Assembly: GCF_900541605.1 (NCBI RefSeq)
Contig: NZ_UQKJ01000061.1
Span: forward strand, 1-11,751
Direction of reading: 5' to 3'
Source of the DNA: an uncultured Dialister sp.
Lineage (GTDB): Bacteria; Bacillota; Negativicutes; Veillonellales; Dialisteraceae
DNA: 11,751 nucleotides
This document shows, piece after piece, positions 1 through 6,860 of this stretch. The notes under the pieces are model-generated. The model saw only the letters and a program-made list of their open reading frames with translations. It was not told where the DNA came from and ran no database searches. Within the stretch, counting starts at the first letter, position 1; the number at the start of each line of letters is the position of its first letter. The translations under genes were made by a program, and so were the position numbers.

Positions 1-22
1 CTGTAAGCTGTAAGCTGCAAGC
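1..22. repeat. Heptanucleotide tandem repeat (CTGTAAG)3
   Basis: The window opens inside a tandem array: two perfect CTGTAAG units, one CTGCAAG unit and one extra base. The array may extend left of the window. No gene is visible in 1-250. Besides this array, that stretch holds a 6-bp inverted repeat (CGAATC at 68-73, GATTCG at 91-96) and the repeats listed separately. Confidence 0.75.
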
Positions 23-128
23 CTTTATAACGTCCCGCGTGCGAAGTGGCCCAGGGAGAACAATAAGCGAATCGTCTAACACCTGCGGCGGATTCGATCT
101 TCCCTCTTTCCTCTTCTCTCTTCACTAA

Positions 129-178
129 AAAATACCTGCAGGCCCTCCGCCGGAATGTCCGGCAAAATACCTGCAGGC
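129..178. repeat. 15-bp direct repeat flanking a hairpin, downstream of the nuclease gene
   Basis: AAAATACCTGCAGGC occurs twice, at 129-143 and 164-178. Between the copies is a perfect hairpin, GCCGGA-ATG-TCCGGC, at 149-163. On the minus strand each direct repeat reads as the palindrome CCTGCAGG followed by TATTTT, so the block could act as a weak terminator for the minus-strand gene ending at 251. The hairpin itself lacks a T-tract. The CCTGCAGG palindrome recurs at about 11412. Confidence 0.6.
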
Positions 179-185
179 ATCTTAC

Positions 186-213
186 TTCTATCTTCTATCT
201 TCTATCTTCTATT
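186..213. repeat. Heptanucleotide tandem repeat (TTCTATC)4
   Basis: Three perfect TTCTATC units are followed by one TTCTATT unit. The array lies between the direct-repeat block and the 3' end of the nuclease gene. Read on the minus strand it is (GATAGAA)n, closely related to the GATAGAT units at 11388-11401. Confidence 0.8.
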
Positions 214-250
214 ATCTTCAGCAGAATGTACTTCCCCACTCCCGACTTTC

Positions 251-2002
251 TTATTTTCCCAGGGAATTCAGGTATTCTTCCAGCCGGTCTGCCAGCTGTT
301 TATTTCCGGAGAGTCCCGGAGCCAGGGGAAGGAAGCGGAGACTGAAATCTTCATCGCTCTCCGGTGGCACTTCCCGAGGGAAAAGAACCCATACCTCTTT
401 CACCGGCCGGCTGTCACGGAGGGATGTGATTTCATCTTTGTCCCTGTAAAATTTAGTATTCATATCCCGATAGGCGTTGAACTGCCGCCGGAGGCTTTCG
501 CTTTTCGCCGGGTCCTGCCAAAGGTACAGCACGTCCCGGTATTTGAAATCCGCCACCAGGGAGCCGTAATAAAGGCCACCCTTATAGTAATCAAGCCGAA
601 GATCCGGCTGTCGGTGCCGGTTATTCGTATAGACCGGATGGTTTTCCCGGTCCGTGTCCTGGGAGGAGGAGGGCACGATGCCATCATAGATGAGGTGCAC
701 TTCTTCCCCATTCCTTTTCATTTTGATTTCCGTCCCCGATTCCAGGGACGACAGGCGGTATTTACCCCCTTCTTTAATAACGGCAATGCCATCTTCCACT
801 TCCCATCCTTTGGCGGAAAGGGCCTTGATGAACTGGAGAAATCCCCAGAGTTCATAGAGCTTGTCCGTCCGTTTCCAGCGGAACTGGTAAAACCCGGAAA
901 TCTCGAAGCTGTCCTTCGGATGGGACAGGTTCTTGTAGAGTCGGTAAAGGACGCTGTACCGGGGATCCCGGAATACGGCCATAGGCACGGATGCCGGCAT
1001 TTCTCCCCGGGCTTCTTCAAACCAGGGAGCCATGGTTACCTGCCGGATGCTCCCGCGGAGCCGTTTAGCCCGTTCTTTATAGACCATGAGCTGGTCCAGT
1101 GCTTTTTCTGCGGTGGTCAGCTCCAGGCTCTGCCTGTATTTCCGGAGGATGGATTTTCTCTTTTCCAGGTTATCCAGGGGGCCTTCAATTTCCCCAAGGA
1201 AATCGCGAAGTGTCCTGTCCAGTCCCAGAAGGAGGGATTTTGCAAATCGGTTTTCCGCCACGTCCCTTGTAATTTCTGTATAGAGGGCCGGCGCTTTGGC
1301 GGCACCTTCCCTCTGTTTCACGTGCTGTGGCCGTACATGGGGATCCGGTTTCATCCGTTCCCGCTGCCGCACCTGCTTCATCCGGAGCGCCAGCCGCGCA
1401 TTGGCAGAGTGAGACAGTTCTTCCAGCACATTCAGTACCACCCTGGATTCGTCACTGATGGTATAAAAGCGGAGAAGCATGGAGGAATCGATGCCCATGT
1501 CCCCTTCCAGGGTCCGGGGAAGGTGGATATTTTTCTTCATGAAATCAAAGGACAGTGTCCGGATCTCCTCAGACAGCTCGTCCCGCATGTCCTGCCACGC
1601 CTGTTTTCCCAGGTACTTTGGCGTGATTTCCATGACACCATACCAGCTGTGGCCATTTCCTTCCACCGTAAGCACATAGTATCCCGGCACCAGGGGAAAA
1701 TCCTGGCCTTCAAAGAGGAGTACCGGCGGCTGCAGCCGCCGGGCCGGGGTAATCCAGGACTGCCCATTCTCTTCTTCCGCCCCCGGAACGGTGACTACGT
1801 CCAGGCCGTCCATGGTGAACCGAAATCCCCGGGGTGCCTCAAAATGGACAGAGATATCCTGGTTCTCTGTGAACTGCATGCCCGGCCGCAGGGCCTTTCC
1901 CAGCTCCCGGGGATTCCTTGTCATCCGGGTAAAAGGGCGCAGCCCCTTTTCGGTGCCGCCGGAGAAGGACAGGCTGAAGGGCAGTTTAGATGGTGTAGTC
2001 AT
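251..2002 (-). CDS. McrC-like DUF2357 / PD-(D/E)XK nuclease subunit of an McrBC-type defence system
   Basis: This 583-residue protein is probably the endonuclease partner of the AAA+ NTPase encoded just upstream; it overlaps that gene by 17 bp, so the two are likely translationally coupled. The C-terminal half shows a PD-(D/E)XK nuclease core: the helix KLYELWGF with E384, then PD at 466-467, then ADFKYR with D485 and K487, then QFNAY at 507-511 matching the QxxxY motif of RecB-family nucleases. The N-terminal ~200 residues resemble the beta-rich DUF2357 region that accompanies such nucleases (COG1700-like families, annotated as virus-defence components paired with McrB-type COG1401 proteins). 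Residues 205-325 are charged and helical, plausibly a coiled coil. The ATG at 2002 is chosen because it overlaps the upstream stop codon. All expected catalytic residues are present, so activity is likely. The target (modified DNA or something else) cannot be told from sequence. Confidence 0.82.
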   Translation of the reverse strand: MTTPSKLPFSLSFSGGTEKGLRPFTRMTRNPRELGKALRPGMQFTENQDISVHFEAPRGFRFTMDGLDVVTVPGAEEENGQSWITPARRLQPPVLLFEGQDFPLVPGYYVLTVEGNGHSWYGVMEITPKYLGKQAWQDMRDELSEEIRTLSFDFMKKNIHLPRTLEGDMGIDSSMLLRFYTISDESRVVLNVLEELSHSANARLALRMKQVRQRERMKPDPHVRPQHVKQREGAAKAPALYTEITRDVAENRFAKSLLLGLDRTLRDFLGEIEGPLDNLEKRKSILRKYRQSLELTTAEKALDQLMVYKERAKRLRGSIRQVTMAPWFEEARGEMPASVPMAVFRDPRYSVLYRLYKNLSHPKDSFEISGFYQFRWKRTDKLYELWGFLQFIKALSAKGWEVEDGIAVIKEGGKYRLSSLESGTEIKMKRNGEEVHLIYDGIVPSSSQDTDRENHPVYTNNRHRQPDLRLDYYKGGLYYGSLVADFKYRDVLYLWQDPAKSESLRRQFNAYRDMNTKFYRDKDEITSLRDSRPVKEVWVLFPREVPPESDEDFSLRFLPLAPGLSGNKQLADRLEEYLNSLGK

Positions 2003-4118
2003 AGAGCTTCAGCTCCCCGGCTTTTTCTTCCAGTACAGCCCTCGCCCTGTCGAAGGGTGCAAGGCTGCTGAACCGGTTCAGTACCTGCAGGAGGGATCCT
2101 GACAATTCTCCCTTGTCATTGAAAGAGACAAGGCCCATGAGCTGCTGGGAAGAGCCTCTGAGCTTGGTCAGAATCCGCTGGACCACCTGGGAATCCAAAC
2201 CATCGGCGTGGGTGAAATCCGATCCTTCCGGAATATTGGAAAGGTACCGGCCCATCTGCCGGGCCACCCGGAAACCGATACCGCACTGGATACCGCTCTT
2301 GCGGAAAGCATCATTCAGCGCATCCAGCAGGTCCAGTTCCTTTTCTGTCAACCCCAGTCCTTCCTCCTTGCGGAAAGAGTCATAGAGGGAGGCGGAAATT
2401 TCCGGATAGTCCACCGGTTTCCCCTTCTCCAGGCCCAGGAGGTCATGGAACCGCCCCTGGTGCAGTGTGATTACGTTTGCCCGGTCCAGAATCTTATCGG
2501 AGAAATGGTAGGTGGATTCATCTACATTCACGGTCCCCGTGAAAAGCACATTCCGGCCCACCGGTATTTCTGCAGGATAGGCGCTGCTGTTGTACAGCTT
2601 CCCCGCCAGCGATGGATTATACAGGCGAATCACCGGATTTTCTTCCTTTTCCAGTACCGAAATGAATTGGGCAAAGTAATGTTCCACCCGGGCCAGATTC
2701 ATTTCATCGAAGCAGAGGAGGTACAGTTTCTCCGGATGGGCCGCCGCTTCGATGAGAAGCTCCGCCAGCCCCGTGTCGGCACTGCGGTACACCATATTCT
2801 TCATATCCACATAGCCCAGGATGTCACCGTCGTCCATCCAGGATGGCCGCACTGCCAGGAATCGTACCTGCTCCTCCGGAAGTCCCAGGGCCCGGCCATA
2901 GAGGCGGACGAGGCCGGACTTCCCGGTGCCGCTCATGCCGGCCAGGATGGTGAGGCGGGAAGATTTCATGGATACGTGGAAGTTGATGAGGTCCTCCTTC
3001 TCATAGAGGAGGCCGGAATTGGCTGCCGCATCGGACAGACGGAGCAGGAAGCCGGACTCTCCCAATGGCTTCTCCTTCTTTTCTTCCGAAGCCACTTCCT
3101 TCTCCGTATCCTCCACCGTCGCCGGTGCCTCTTCCGATGTGAGGTCCCGAACCGCCGTATCCACATCTTCCGTTTCCGGCAGGTCAAAGTCCCGGCGAAT
3201 TCCCTTCTTCGTAATATAAACAGTTTCCTGGTCGAAGGGGTTCACCAGGATACCGCTGTCCCGGAGAAGGTCTCCATCCGGCGGTACCGGTTTCAGTCCC
3301 TTCCGGAGATCCGGCAGGAATTCTTCCGGCACGAACCACAGAGGCGAATGGGCGCAGCGGACGATGCGGGAGAAGAGCTCCGAATTTTTCATGTCCACCG
3401 TACCATATCCCAGGGGACCACGGTTCCGCACCCGGAAATAGGCTCCCCCTTCTCCGATGACGGAGGAGTCAAAGGTCTCATCAAAGAGGGGGGCAAATAC
3501 CACCCAGGGTCCCAGTTTGTCCTCGAAGGCCCGGGATGTGGCTGCTACGAGCACCCGGGGCTGCACGTCATTGTTCCAGTACTTTTTGGGCAGTCCCGGC
3601 AGGGGCTTACCGGACAGGATGTGGTAGCAGAATTTATTGATGTCCCCGGAAAAGATCGGCTGGCTCACCGTACCAAAGGCGGGCACCGGATAATACCGGG
3701 CTTCCCCTTCCAGTGCAAAGGGAACCCGCTCCTCGATCTGGAGGTCATCGAGGACGAAGTATTTATTCTTTTTCAAGGCTGGTGTAAATGTGACAAACGC
3801 ATTGCCGCAGGTTTCCTTCAGGTAGGCCTCCGCTTCCTCCTCATTGCTGAATGCATTGTACCCGTTGCTGAGGCCGTTGTATCCATTGGCAGTCCTGAAT
3901 TCACTGTCTTCGCTTACAATATTACTCAAAAATCCCGTAAATCCGTGTTTTTCCGAATCCTCATATCCCTTGGGCAGCGGAGACAGGGGATCCACAAAAA
4001 AACGATAATCCCTCATACCCTCCTGCGGTGTAGATGCCTTTACCTCCGAGCGGACACGCCCCAGCACCTTACCGTCAGCGAGACGGAAGAAATTATCGGA
4101 ATTGCTGTAATTACCCAT
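1986..4118 (-). CDS. McrB-like AAA+ NTPase of an McrBC-type defence system, novel N-terminal region
   Basis: This 710-residue protein is the motor and probable recognition subunit of the cassette. The AAA+ domain spans roughly 375-690: Walker A GMSGTGKS at 394-401, Walker B LYLLCFDEMNLAR at 465-477 (D471, E472), the McrB-type loop TVNVDES at 529-535, and DRAN at 545-548 with R546 as an arginine-finger candidate. McrB proteins hydrolyse GTP or ATP and drive a McrC nuclease. Residues 1-310 match no recognition domain I know (no clear DUF3578, EVE or YTH motif). They include a short NGYN internal repeat at 78-88 and are followed by an acidic, low-complexity linker at about 312-352. The start is supported by an AGAAGGAA ribosome site about 7 bases upstream of the ATG. 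It is the first gene of the pair, and the nuclease gene overlaps its 3' end. Confidence 0.85.
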   Translation of the reverse strand: MGNYSNSDNFFRLADGKVLGRVRSEVKASTPQEGMRDYRFFVDPLSPLPKGYEDSEKHGFTGFLSNIVSEDSEFRTANGYNGLSNGYNAFSNEEEAEAYLKETCGNAFVTFTPALKKNKYFVLDDLQIEERVPFALEGEARYYPVPAFGTVSQPIFSGDINKFCYHILSGKPLPGLPKKYWNNDVQPRVLVAATSRAFEDKLGPWVVFAPLFDETFDSSVIGEGGAYFRVRNRGPLGYGTVDMKNSELFSRIVRCAHSPLWFVPEEFLPDLRKGLKPVPPDGDLLRDSGILVNPFDQETVYITKKGIRRDFDLPETEDVDTAVRDLTSEEAPATVEDTEKEVASEEKKEKPLGESGFLLRLSDAAANSGLLYEKEDLINFHVSMKSSRLTILAGMSGTGKSGLVRLYGRALGLPEEQVRFLAVRPSWMDDGDILGYVDMKNMVYRSADTGLAELLIEAAAHPEKLYLLCFDEMNLARVEHYFAQFISVLEKEENPVIRLYNPSLAGKLYNSSAYPAEIPVGRNVLFTGTVNVDESTYHFSDKILDRANVITLHQGRFHDLLGLEKGKPVDYPEISASLYDSFRKEEGLGLTEKELDLLDALNDAFRKSGIQCGIGFRVARQMGRYLSNIPEGSDFTHADGLDSQVVQRILTKLRGSSQQLMGLVSFNDKGELSGSLLQVLNRFSSLAPFDRARAVLEEKAGELKLYDYTI

Positions 4119-4143
4119 ATGAAATTCCTTCTTTCTAAAAATG

Positions 4144-4208
4144 TACGAAATCTCTTTCGTAACAAACGGAGAGAACCTCTCCCACCAGCTTGCGAAATCT
4201 GTTTCGCA
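4144..4208 (-). promoter_or_regulatory. Twin operator-like palindromes in the mcrB leader
   Basis: Two 18-bp palindromes with 7-bp arms and 4-base centres lie at 4144-4161 (TACGAAA-TCTC-TTTCGTA) and 4191-4208 (TGCGAAA-TCTG-TTTCGCA). They share the core CGAAATCTSTTTCG, and their centres are 47 bp apart, 26 bp and more upstream of the McrB-like start codon. They could bind a dimeric repressor. In the mcrB mRNA they would instead fold as two hairpins, one with a GAGA (GNRA) loop. The CGAA-N6-TTCG geometry recalls the Gram-positive SOS box (CGAAC-N4-GTTCG), but the inner C and G are replaced, so LexA control is only speculation. Confidence 0.5.
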
Positions 4209-4340
4209 CCGGCTGTACGGTTTAAAGGAAATCCCGATTCCATCACAGGTCCCTTAAAAGGCAGCGGGACCTTCGAATCCGGATTTTCCCAAGAATTTCC
4301 CTTCCGGGAATGGCCCAATTAAAAGGTTTTGGACTTTCTA

Positions 4341-4352
4341 TATTTTATCATA
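4341..4352 (-). promoter_or_regulatory. Possible -10 region for the mcrBC-like pair
   Basis: The minus strand reads TATGATAAAATA here, giving overlapping -10-like hexamers (TATGAT at 4347-4352, TAAAAT at 4342-4347). No convincing -35 is visible. If used, the leader would be about 220 bases long and would contain both palindromes. A promoter nearer the gene is also possible. Confidence 0.3.
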
Positions 4353-4385
4353 CGGCCGTGGGAGAAAAAAGGAGAAAAGGCCCTG

Positions 4386-4429
4386 GGCCGGTGAGCCGGA
4401 ATCCCCTTAAAATAAGGTAAAAACCGGCC
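4386..4429. repeat. Nested inverted repeats upstream of the usp promoter
   Basis: GGCCGGT (4386-4392) pairs perfectly with ACCGGCC (4423-4429). Inside lies a second palindrome, CCTTA-AAA-TAAGG (4405-4417). The block sits 30-70 bases before the stress-protein -10 box and between the divergent mcrB and usp genes, so it could be an operator or an upstream hairpin. No T-tract makes it a clear terminator. Confidence 0.4.
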
Positions 4430-4457
4430 TCTTTTCCTCCCCGCGGGCCCCGGAATC

Positions 4458-4466
4458 TGTTATAAT
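4458..4466 (+). promoter_or_regulatory. Extended -10 promoter for the usp genes
   Basis: TG-T-TATAAT is a perfect extended -10 element at 4458-4466. No good -35 is seen, which is common for extended -10 promoters. Transcription would begin near 4473, after an in-frame ATG at 4468. This rules that ATG out and supports the start at 4513. Confidence 0.65.
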
Positions 4467-4512
4467 AATGTTAGAAGATTATGGGAAGAAATCACCCGAA
4501 GGAGGTCTTATT

Positions 4513-4941
4513 ATGGAAATCAAAAAGATACTTGTTCCCGTTGATGGTTCTGACCCGTCAGAGCGGGCCTTTTCCTATGCCTGCGCCTTCGCGGAAAAGA
4601 CAGGAGCCGAAGTAATCCTGCTCTACGTGGTGGATGCGGATACCCTCATTTATCCGGTATACCGGGTAAGCCTGGCGGAATCGGATACTTCTTCCATCAA
4701 GAAGAGAGGGGAAGATACCCTTTCCCTCTACGCCAATGATGCACCGGAGGACGTGAAAGTCCGCCAGATCGTAAATATCGGTGTTCCGGGATCCTCCATC
4801 ATCCGCACAGCAGAAGCGGAAGATGTGGACCTCATCATCATGGGCAACAGCGGCAAAGGTTCTGTTTCCTCCTTTGTCATGGGCAGCGTGAGCCATTACA
4901 CCGTGCACCATGCCAAATGCCCGGTACTGATTGTAAAGTAA
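4513..4941 (+). CDS. Universal stress protein, ATP-binding UspA type
   Basis: This 142-residue protein is the usual length for a single-domain universal stress protein (UspA superfamily), a cytosolic nucleotide-binding stress factor. It begins with the family's first strand and loop, KKILVPVDGS (residues 4-13, D11). It carries the ATP-binding signature G-2x-G-9x-G(S/T) at 111-125 (GNSG, then GS), and ends with the typical CPVLIVK strand. The ATG at 4513 follows a strong AAGGAGG ribosome site (4499-4505). An upstream in-frame ATG at 4468 would precede the predicted transcription start. A paralogue follows 75 bases downstream in the same orientation, so the two are probably co-transcribed. The stress or ligand it responds to cannot be told. 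Confidence 0.93.
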   Translation: MEIKKILVPVDGSDPSERAFSYACAFAEKTGAEVILLYVVDADTLIYPVYRVSLAESDTSSIKKRGEDTLSLYANDAPEDVKVRQIVNIGVPGSSIIRTAEAEDVDLIIMGNSGKGSVSSFVMGSVSHYTVHHAKCPVLIVK

Positions 4942-4988
4942 ATCGAGTCCAGAGCGCCGGCGTGCCGGCAGGTGCAGGGAAAAGAGGT

Positions 4989-5007
4989 TTCTTTCCTGCG
5001 GAAAGAA
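4989..5007 (+). promoter_or_regulatory. Hairpin overlapping the ribosome site of the second usp gene
   Basis: TTCTTTCC (4989-4996) and GGAAAGAA (5000-5007) form a perfect 8-bp stem with a TGC loop. The right arm runs into the purine-rich ribosome site GAAGGG (5005-5010) of the next gene, so folding may partly mask it. Upstream, at 4956-4969, GCCGG-CGTG-CCGGC forms another small hairpin in the same 75-base gap. Confidence 0.45.
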
Positions 5008-5016
5008 GGGATTTTT

Positions 5017-5460
5017 ATGATTCATAGAGAAATACATAAGATTCTGATTCCTGTGGACGATTCGAGAATGTCCACCCATGCCTTCGAGAAGGGGCTCCAG
5101 ATTGCCGCCCTCTTCGATGCGGAAATCCACGTCATTTACGTAGCTGATGCGGAAAGCATGAGCTCCCCGGACTTCACAATCCACATGAAAGAGGCAAACG
5201 ATGACACCAGTCCCCTGAAGGAAAAGGGCGCCGCCGTACTGGCCCGCCTCATGAAGACCGTTCCTGAAGGGACAAAGATTAAGCAGGACCTCCTCATGGG
5301 GGTACCGGAAGTGATGATCGCCCTCACGGCGGAAGATGAAAAACCGGACCTCATCATCATGGGTACCAGCGGCCGCACGTCCCTGTCCTCCATGTTCATG
5401 GGCAGTGTGAGCTACTATACCATTCACCATGTAAAATGCCCGGTGATGCTGGTGAAATAA
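5017..5460 (+). CDS. Universal stress protein, ATP-binding UspA type (second paralogue)
   Basis: This 147-residue UspA-superfamily protein is a paralogue of the gene just upstream, from which it has diverged clearly. It shows HKILIPVDDS at 7-16, the ATP-binding signature GTSG...GS at 116-130 (spacing G-2x-G-9x-GS intact) and the terminal CPVMLVK strand. The segment MKEANDDTSPLKEKG (57-71) parallels the SDTSSIKKRGED region of the first protein. The ATG at 5017 is chosen for its GAAGGG ribosome site six bases upstream and its alignment with the paralogue; an upstream GTG at 4972 would add 15 unconserved residues. A strong terminator follows directly, closing a two-gene unit. Paired USPs may form heterodimers; that is inference. 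Confidence 0.93.
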   Translation: MIHREIHKILIPVDDSRMSTHAFEKGLQIAALFDAEIHVIYVADAESMSSPDFTIHMKEANDDTSPLKEKGAAVLARLMKTVPEGTKIKQDLLMGVPEVMIALTAEDEKPDLIIMGTSGRTSLSSMFMGSVSYYTIHHVKCPVMLVK

Positions 5461-5470
5461 AAAACAGGAA

Positions 5471-5503
5471 AAAAGAGCAGTGATTCGACGCTGCTCTTTT
5501 TTT
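5471..5503 (+). terminator. Intrinsic terminator after the usp pair
   Basis: AAAAGAGCAG (5471-5480) pairs with CTGCTCTTTT (5491-5500) around a 10-base loop, and the run of T continues to 5503. It lies 10 bases past the second usp stop codon. The matching A-run could give weak activity on the other strand, but no gene reaches it from there. Confidence 0.92.
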
Positions 5504-5625
5504 ACAGTCCCCATGGCTGCCGGGAAAGCCGGCCCGACCGAGGCGACATCATACACCCACGGACAAAGTGCCCGTGCTCTTGCCGGGTCAGCCTGCCAAA
5601 CCGCTGCCCCAGCCTTTCCCGTTCA

Positions 5626-5634
5626 TGGTATGAT
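5626..5634 (+). promoter_or_regulatory. Extended -10 promoter for the membrane protein / MCE pair
   Basis: TG-G-TATGAT is an extended -10 element 42 bases before the start codon at 5676. No clear -35 is seen. The rest of 5504-5675 has only short GC-rich palindromic pieces and no coding signal. Confidence 0.5.
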
Positions 5635-5675
5635 ATACATAAATTAAGAATTGGTCCAGCCCGGGGAGGTGGCCT

Positions 5676-6335
5676 ATGGAAGACCTGTTTATATTCCTGA
5701 TGATGGTCCCTGTCATCGCCATACCCCTGTCAGAAGCAACCGGTGCTGTGCGCTGGTTTATCCGACGCAGGGTAAAGGCCCTTCTTCCCCACATCACTGA
5801 CCCACCCCGGATTTGGCCTGTCCGCCCCCGGAGAATTGGATATCTGGATACCCTGTGTATCATCATATTATATTTTTTCCTGATTTACCTGGTCCTCTTC
5901 CGGCCCCGGTCCTTCCGTTCCTTTCTGTATCTTTGTCTGGGGATTTTTATTCTGGTCCTCATAGAAGCGCCCTTCCTGTATTCGGCATACCGCCTGCATC
6001 GACAGGAGCATCAGGCCTTTGAAATCCACCAGCCCTATGGCCTCCTGGTATATACCATGGACGGGGAACAGGTCACCACCGATTGGCAGGATGCCAGGGA
6101 AATCGCCCTTGTCCGCCGCCGCGACGGATCACCCAGGGAGGAATGGGGATTTTATTTCCACCATGGCCGGGCCATCACAGCCAACACCCCTTCCCTCTAT
6201 ATCAAAGGAAAGGATGGCCATTACCTTTTGGAAGGCATGGAGCTCCGTCTGGAAGACTATCTGACCCTCCGGAAATTTCTCAGAGCCCGGGAAATTCCTT
6301 TTATTGATGACTATGGAGAGCAGATGAACATCTGA
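5676..6335 (+). CDS. Unknown membrane protein with three predicted helices and a soluble C-terminal domain
   Basis: I do not recognise this 219-residue protein. It has a hydrophobic N-terminal segment (about 3-18), then a basic stretch rich in arginine (26-53), then two strong membrane helices at about 57-75 and 81-104. The remaining ~110 residues are soluble, with alternating strand-like segments (GLLVYTMDG, REIALVRRR, EWGFYFHHG, PSLYIKGKDGHYLLEG) and a final helix. This layout recalls bacterial PH-like domains anchored by a helical hairpin, but I see no diagnostic motif. The ATG has a strong GGGGAGG site six bases upstream. The MCE protein starts 51 bases downstream on the same strand with no terminator between, so the two are probably co-transcribed; a role at the cell envelope is inferred from that only. 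Confidence 0.8.
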   Translation: MEDLFIFLMMVPVIAIPLSEATGAVRWFIRRRVKALLPHITDPPRIWPVRPRRIGYLDTLCIIILYFFLIYLVLFRPRSFRSFLYLCLGIFILVLIEAPFLYSAYRLHRQEHQAFEIHQPYGLLVYTMDGEQVTTDWQDAREIALVRRRDGSPREEWGFYFHHGRAITANTPSLYIKGKDGHYLLEGMELRLEDYLTLRKFLRAREIPFIDDYGEQMNI

Positions 6336-6386
6336 TTTTCCCTACCCGGAAGGGAGTAACCAAATTTTACAGCAAGGAGTCTGACC

Positions 6387-6860
6387 ATGAGCAGGGAAAC
6401 AAAAACAGGAATTGCCGTATTTTTCCTGGCCCTTATTATAGGGGCGGCAGGGCTCTTTATGACCCCGTCCCGCCTCTTTCACCGAAACACCTATGAAATC
6501 CATGCCGTCTTCGACAATGCCCAGGGCATCCGTGAAAATGCACAGGTCCTCTATGCCGGTGTCTATGTGGGCAATGTCCGGAAAATACGGGTAGAAGATG
6601 GCAAGGCCATTCTGGTGATGGATATCAAAAAAAGTGCGGTCATTCCTGCGGATGCCCGGTTCACCATTGATACCAGCGGGGTAGTAGGCGATCTGTACGT
6701 GAAAATTTCCGGAGGCCGCCCGGGATCCACTCCCCTTTCCGATGGCATGACGGTGCAGGAATATAAAAGCGACCGTATGGACCAGCTCATGACAAAGGCG
6801 GGCCACCTGCTTGACACGGCCAAAAGCATGCAGCAGAGCATAGAAGAACTGAAGAAGTAA
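6387..6860 (+). CDS. MCE-domain (MlaD-like) lipid-transport protein, short orphan form
   Basis: This 157-residue protein has one N-terminal membrane helix (about 8-25) and a single MCE domain at about 36-112, with the typical run of FDNAQGIRENAQVLYAGVYVG (42-62, written across the domain's first strands), a TSGVVGDLYVKI segment (96-107), then a short amphipathic helical tail (129-157). MCE proteins such as MlaD sit in the inner membrane and form hexameric rings that pass phospholipids between membranes, normally with an MlaE permease and MlaF ATPase. Neither partner is nearby, and the helical tail is short. The start has an AAGGAG ribosome site seven bases upstream. Presence of the domain favours an outer-membrane-bearing Firmicute. 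It likely shares a transcript with the preceding membrane protein and ends before a bidirectional terminator. Confidence 0.88.
   Translation: MSRETKTGIAVFFLALIIGAAGLFMTPSRLFHRNTYEIHAVFDNAQGIRENAQVLYAGVYVGNVRKIRVEDGKAILVMDIKKSAVIPADARFTIDTSGVVGDLYVKISGGRPGSTPLSDGMTVQEYKSDRMDQLMTKAGHLLDTAKSMQQSIEELKK

Noticed and set aside
1..250. CRISPR array
   Set aside because: The repeats are 7-15 bases long and tandem or paired, without regular spacers or cas genes.
155..2071. Long plus-strand open frame of 638 codons across the nuclease gene
   Set aside because: It is exactly antisense to a protein with clear nuclease motifs, is rich in proline, histidine and phenylalanine without domain signs, and lacks a ribosome site. 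It is a by-product of the codon bias of the real gene.
4144..4208. LexA (SOS) box assignment
   Set aside because: The inner C and G of the Gram-positive consensus CGAAC-N4-GTTCG are A and T at both sites, so I keep it only as a hypothesis and not as a call.
4040..4318. Minus-strand open frame of 92 codons over the mcrB leader
   Set aside because: It runs out of frame into the start of the McrB-like gene and has no good ribosome site. A leader peptide cannot be excluded but is not supported.
2208..4322. Plus-strand open frame of 704 codons across the McrB-like gene
   Set aside because: Antisense to a textbook AAA+ protein, no recognisable domain and no ribosome site. Two adjacent long antisense frames are striking but explained by codon composition.
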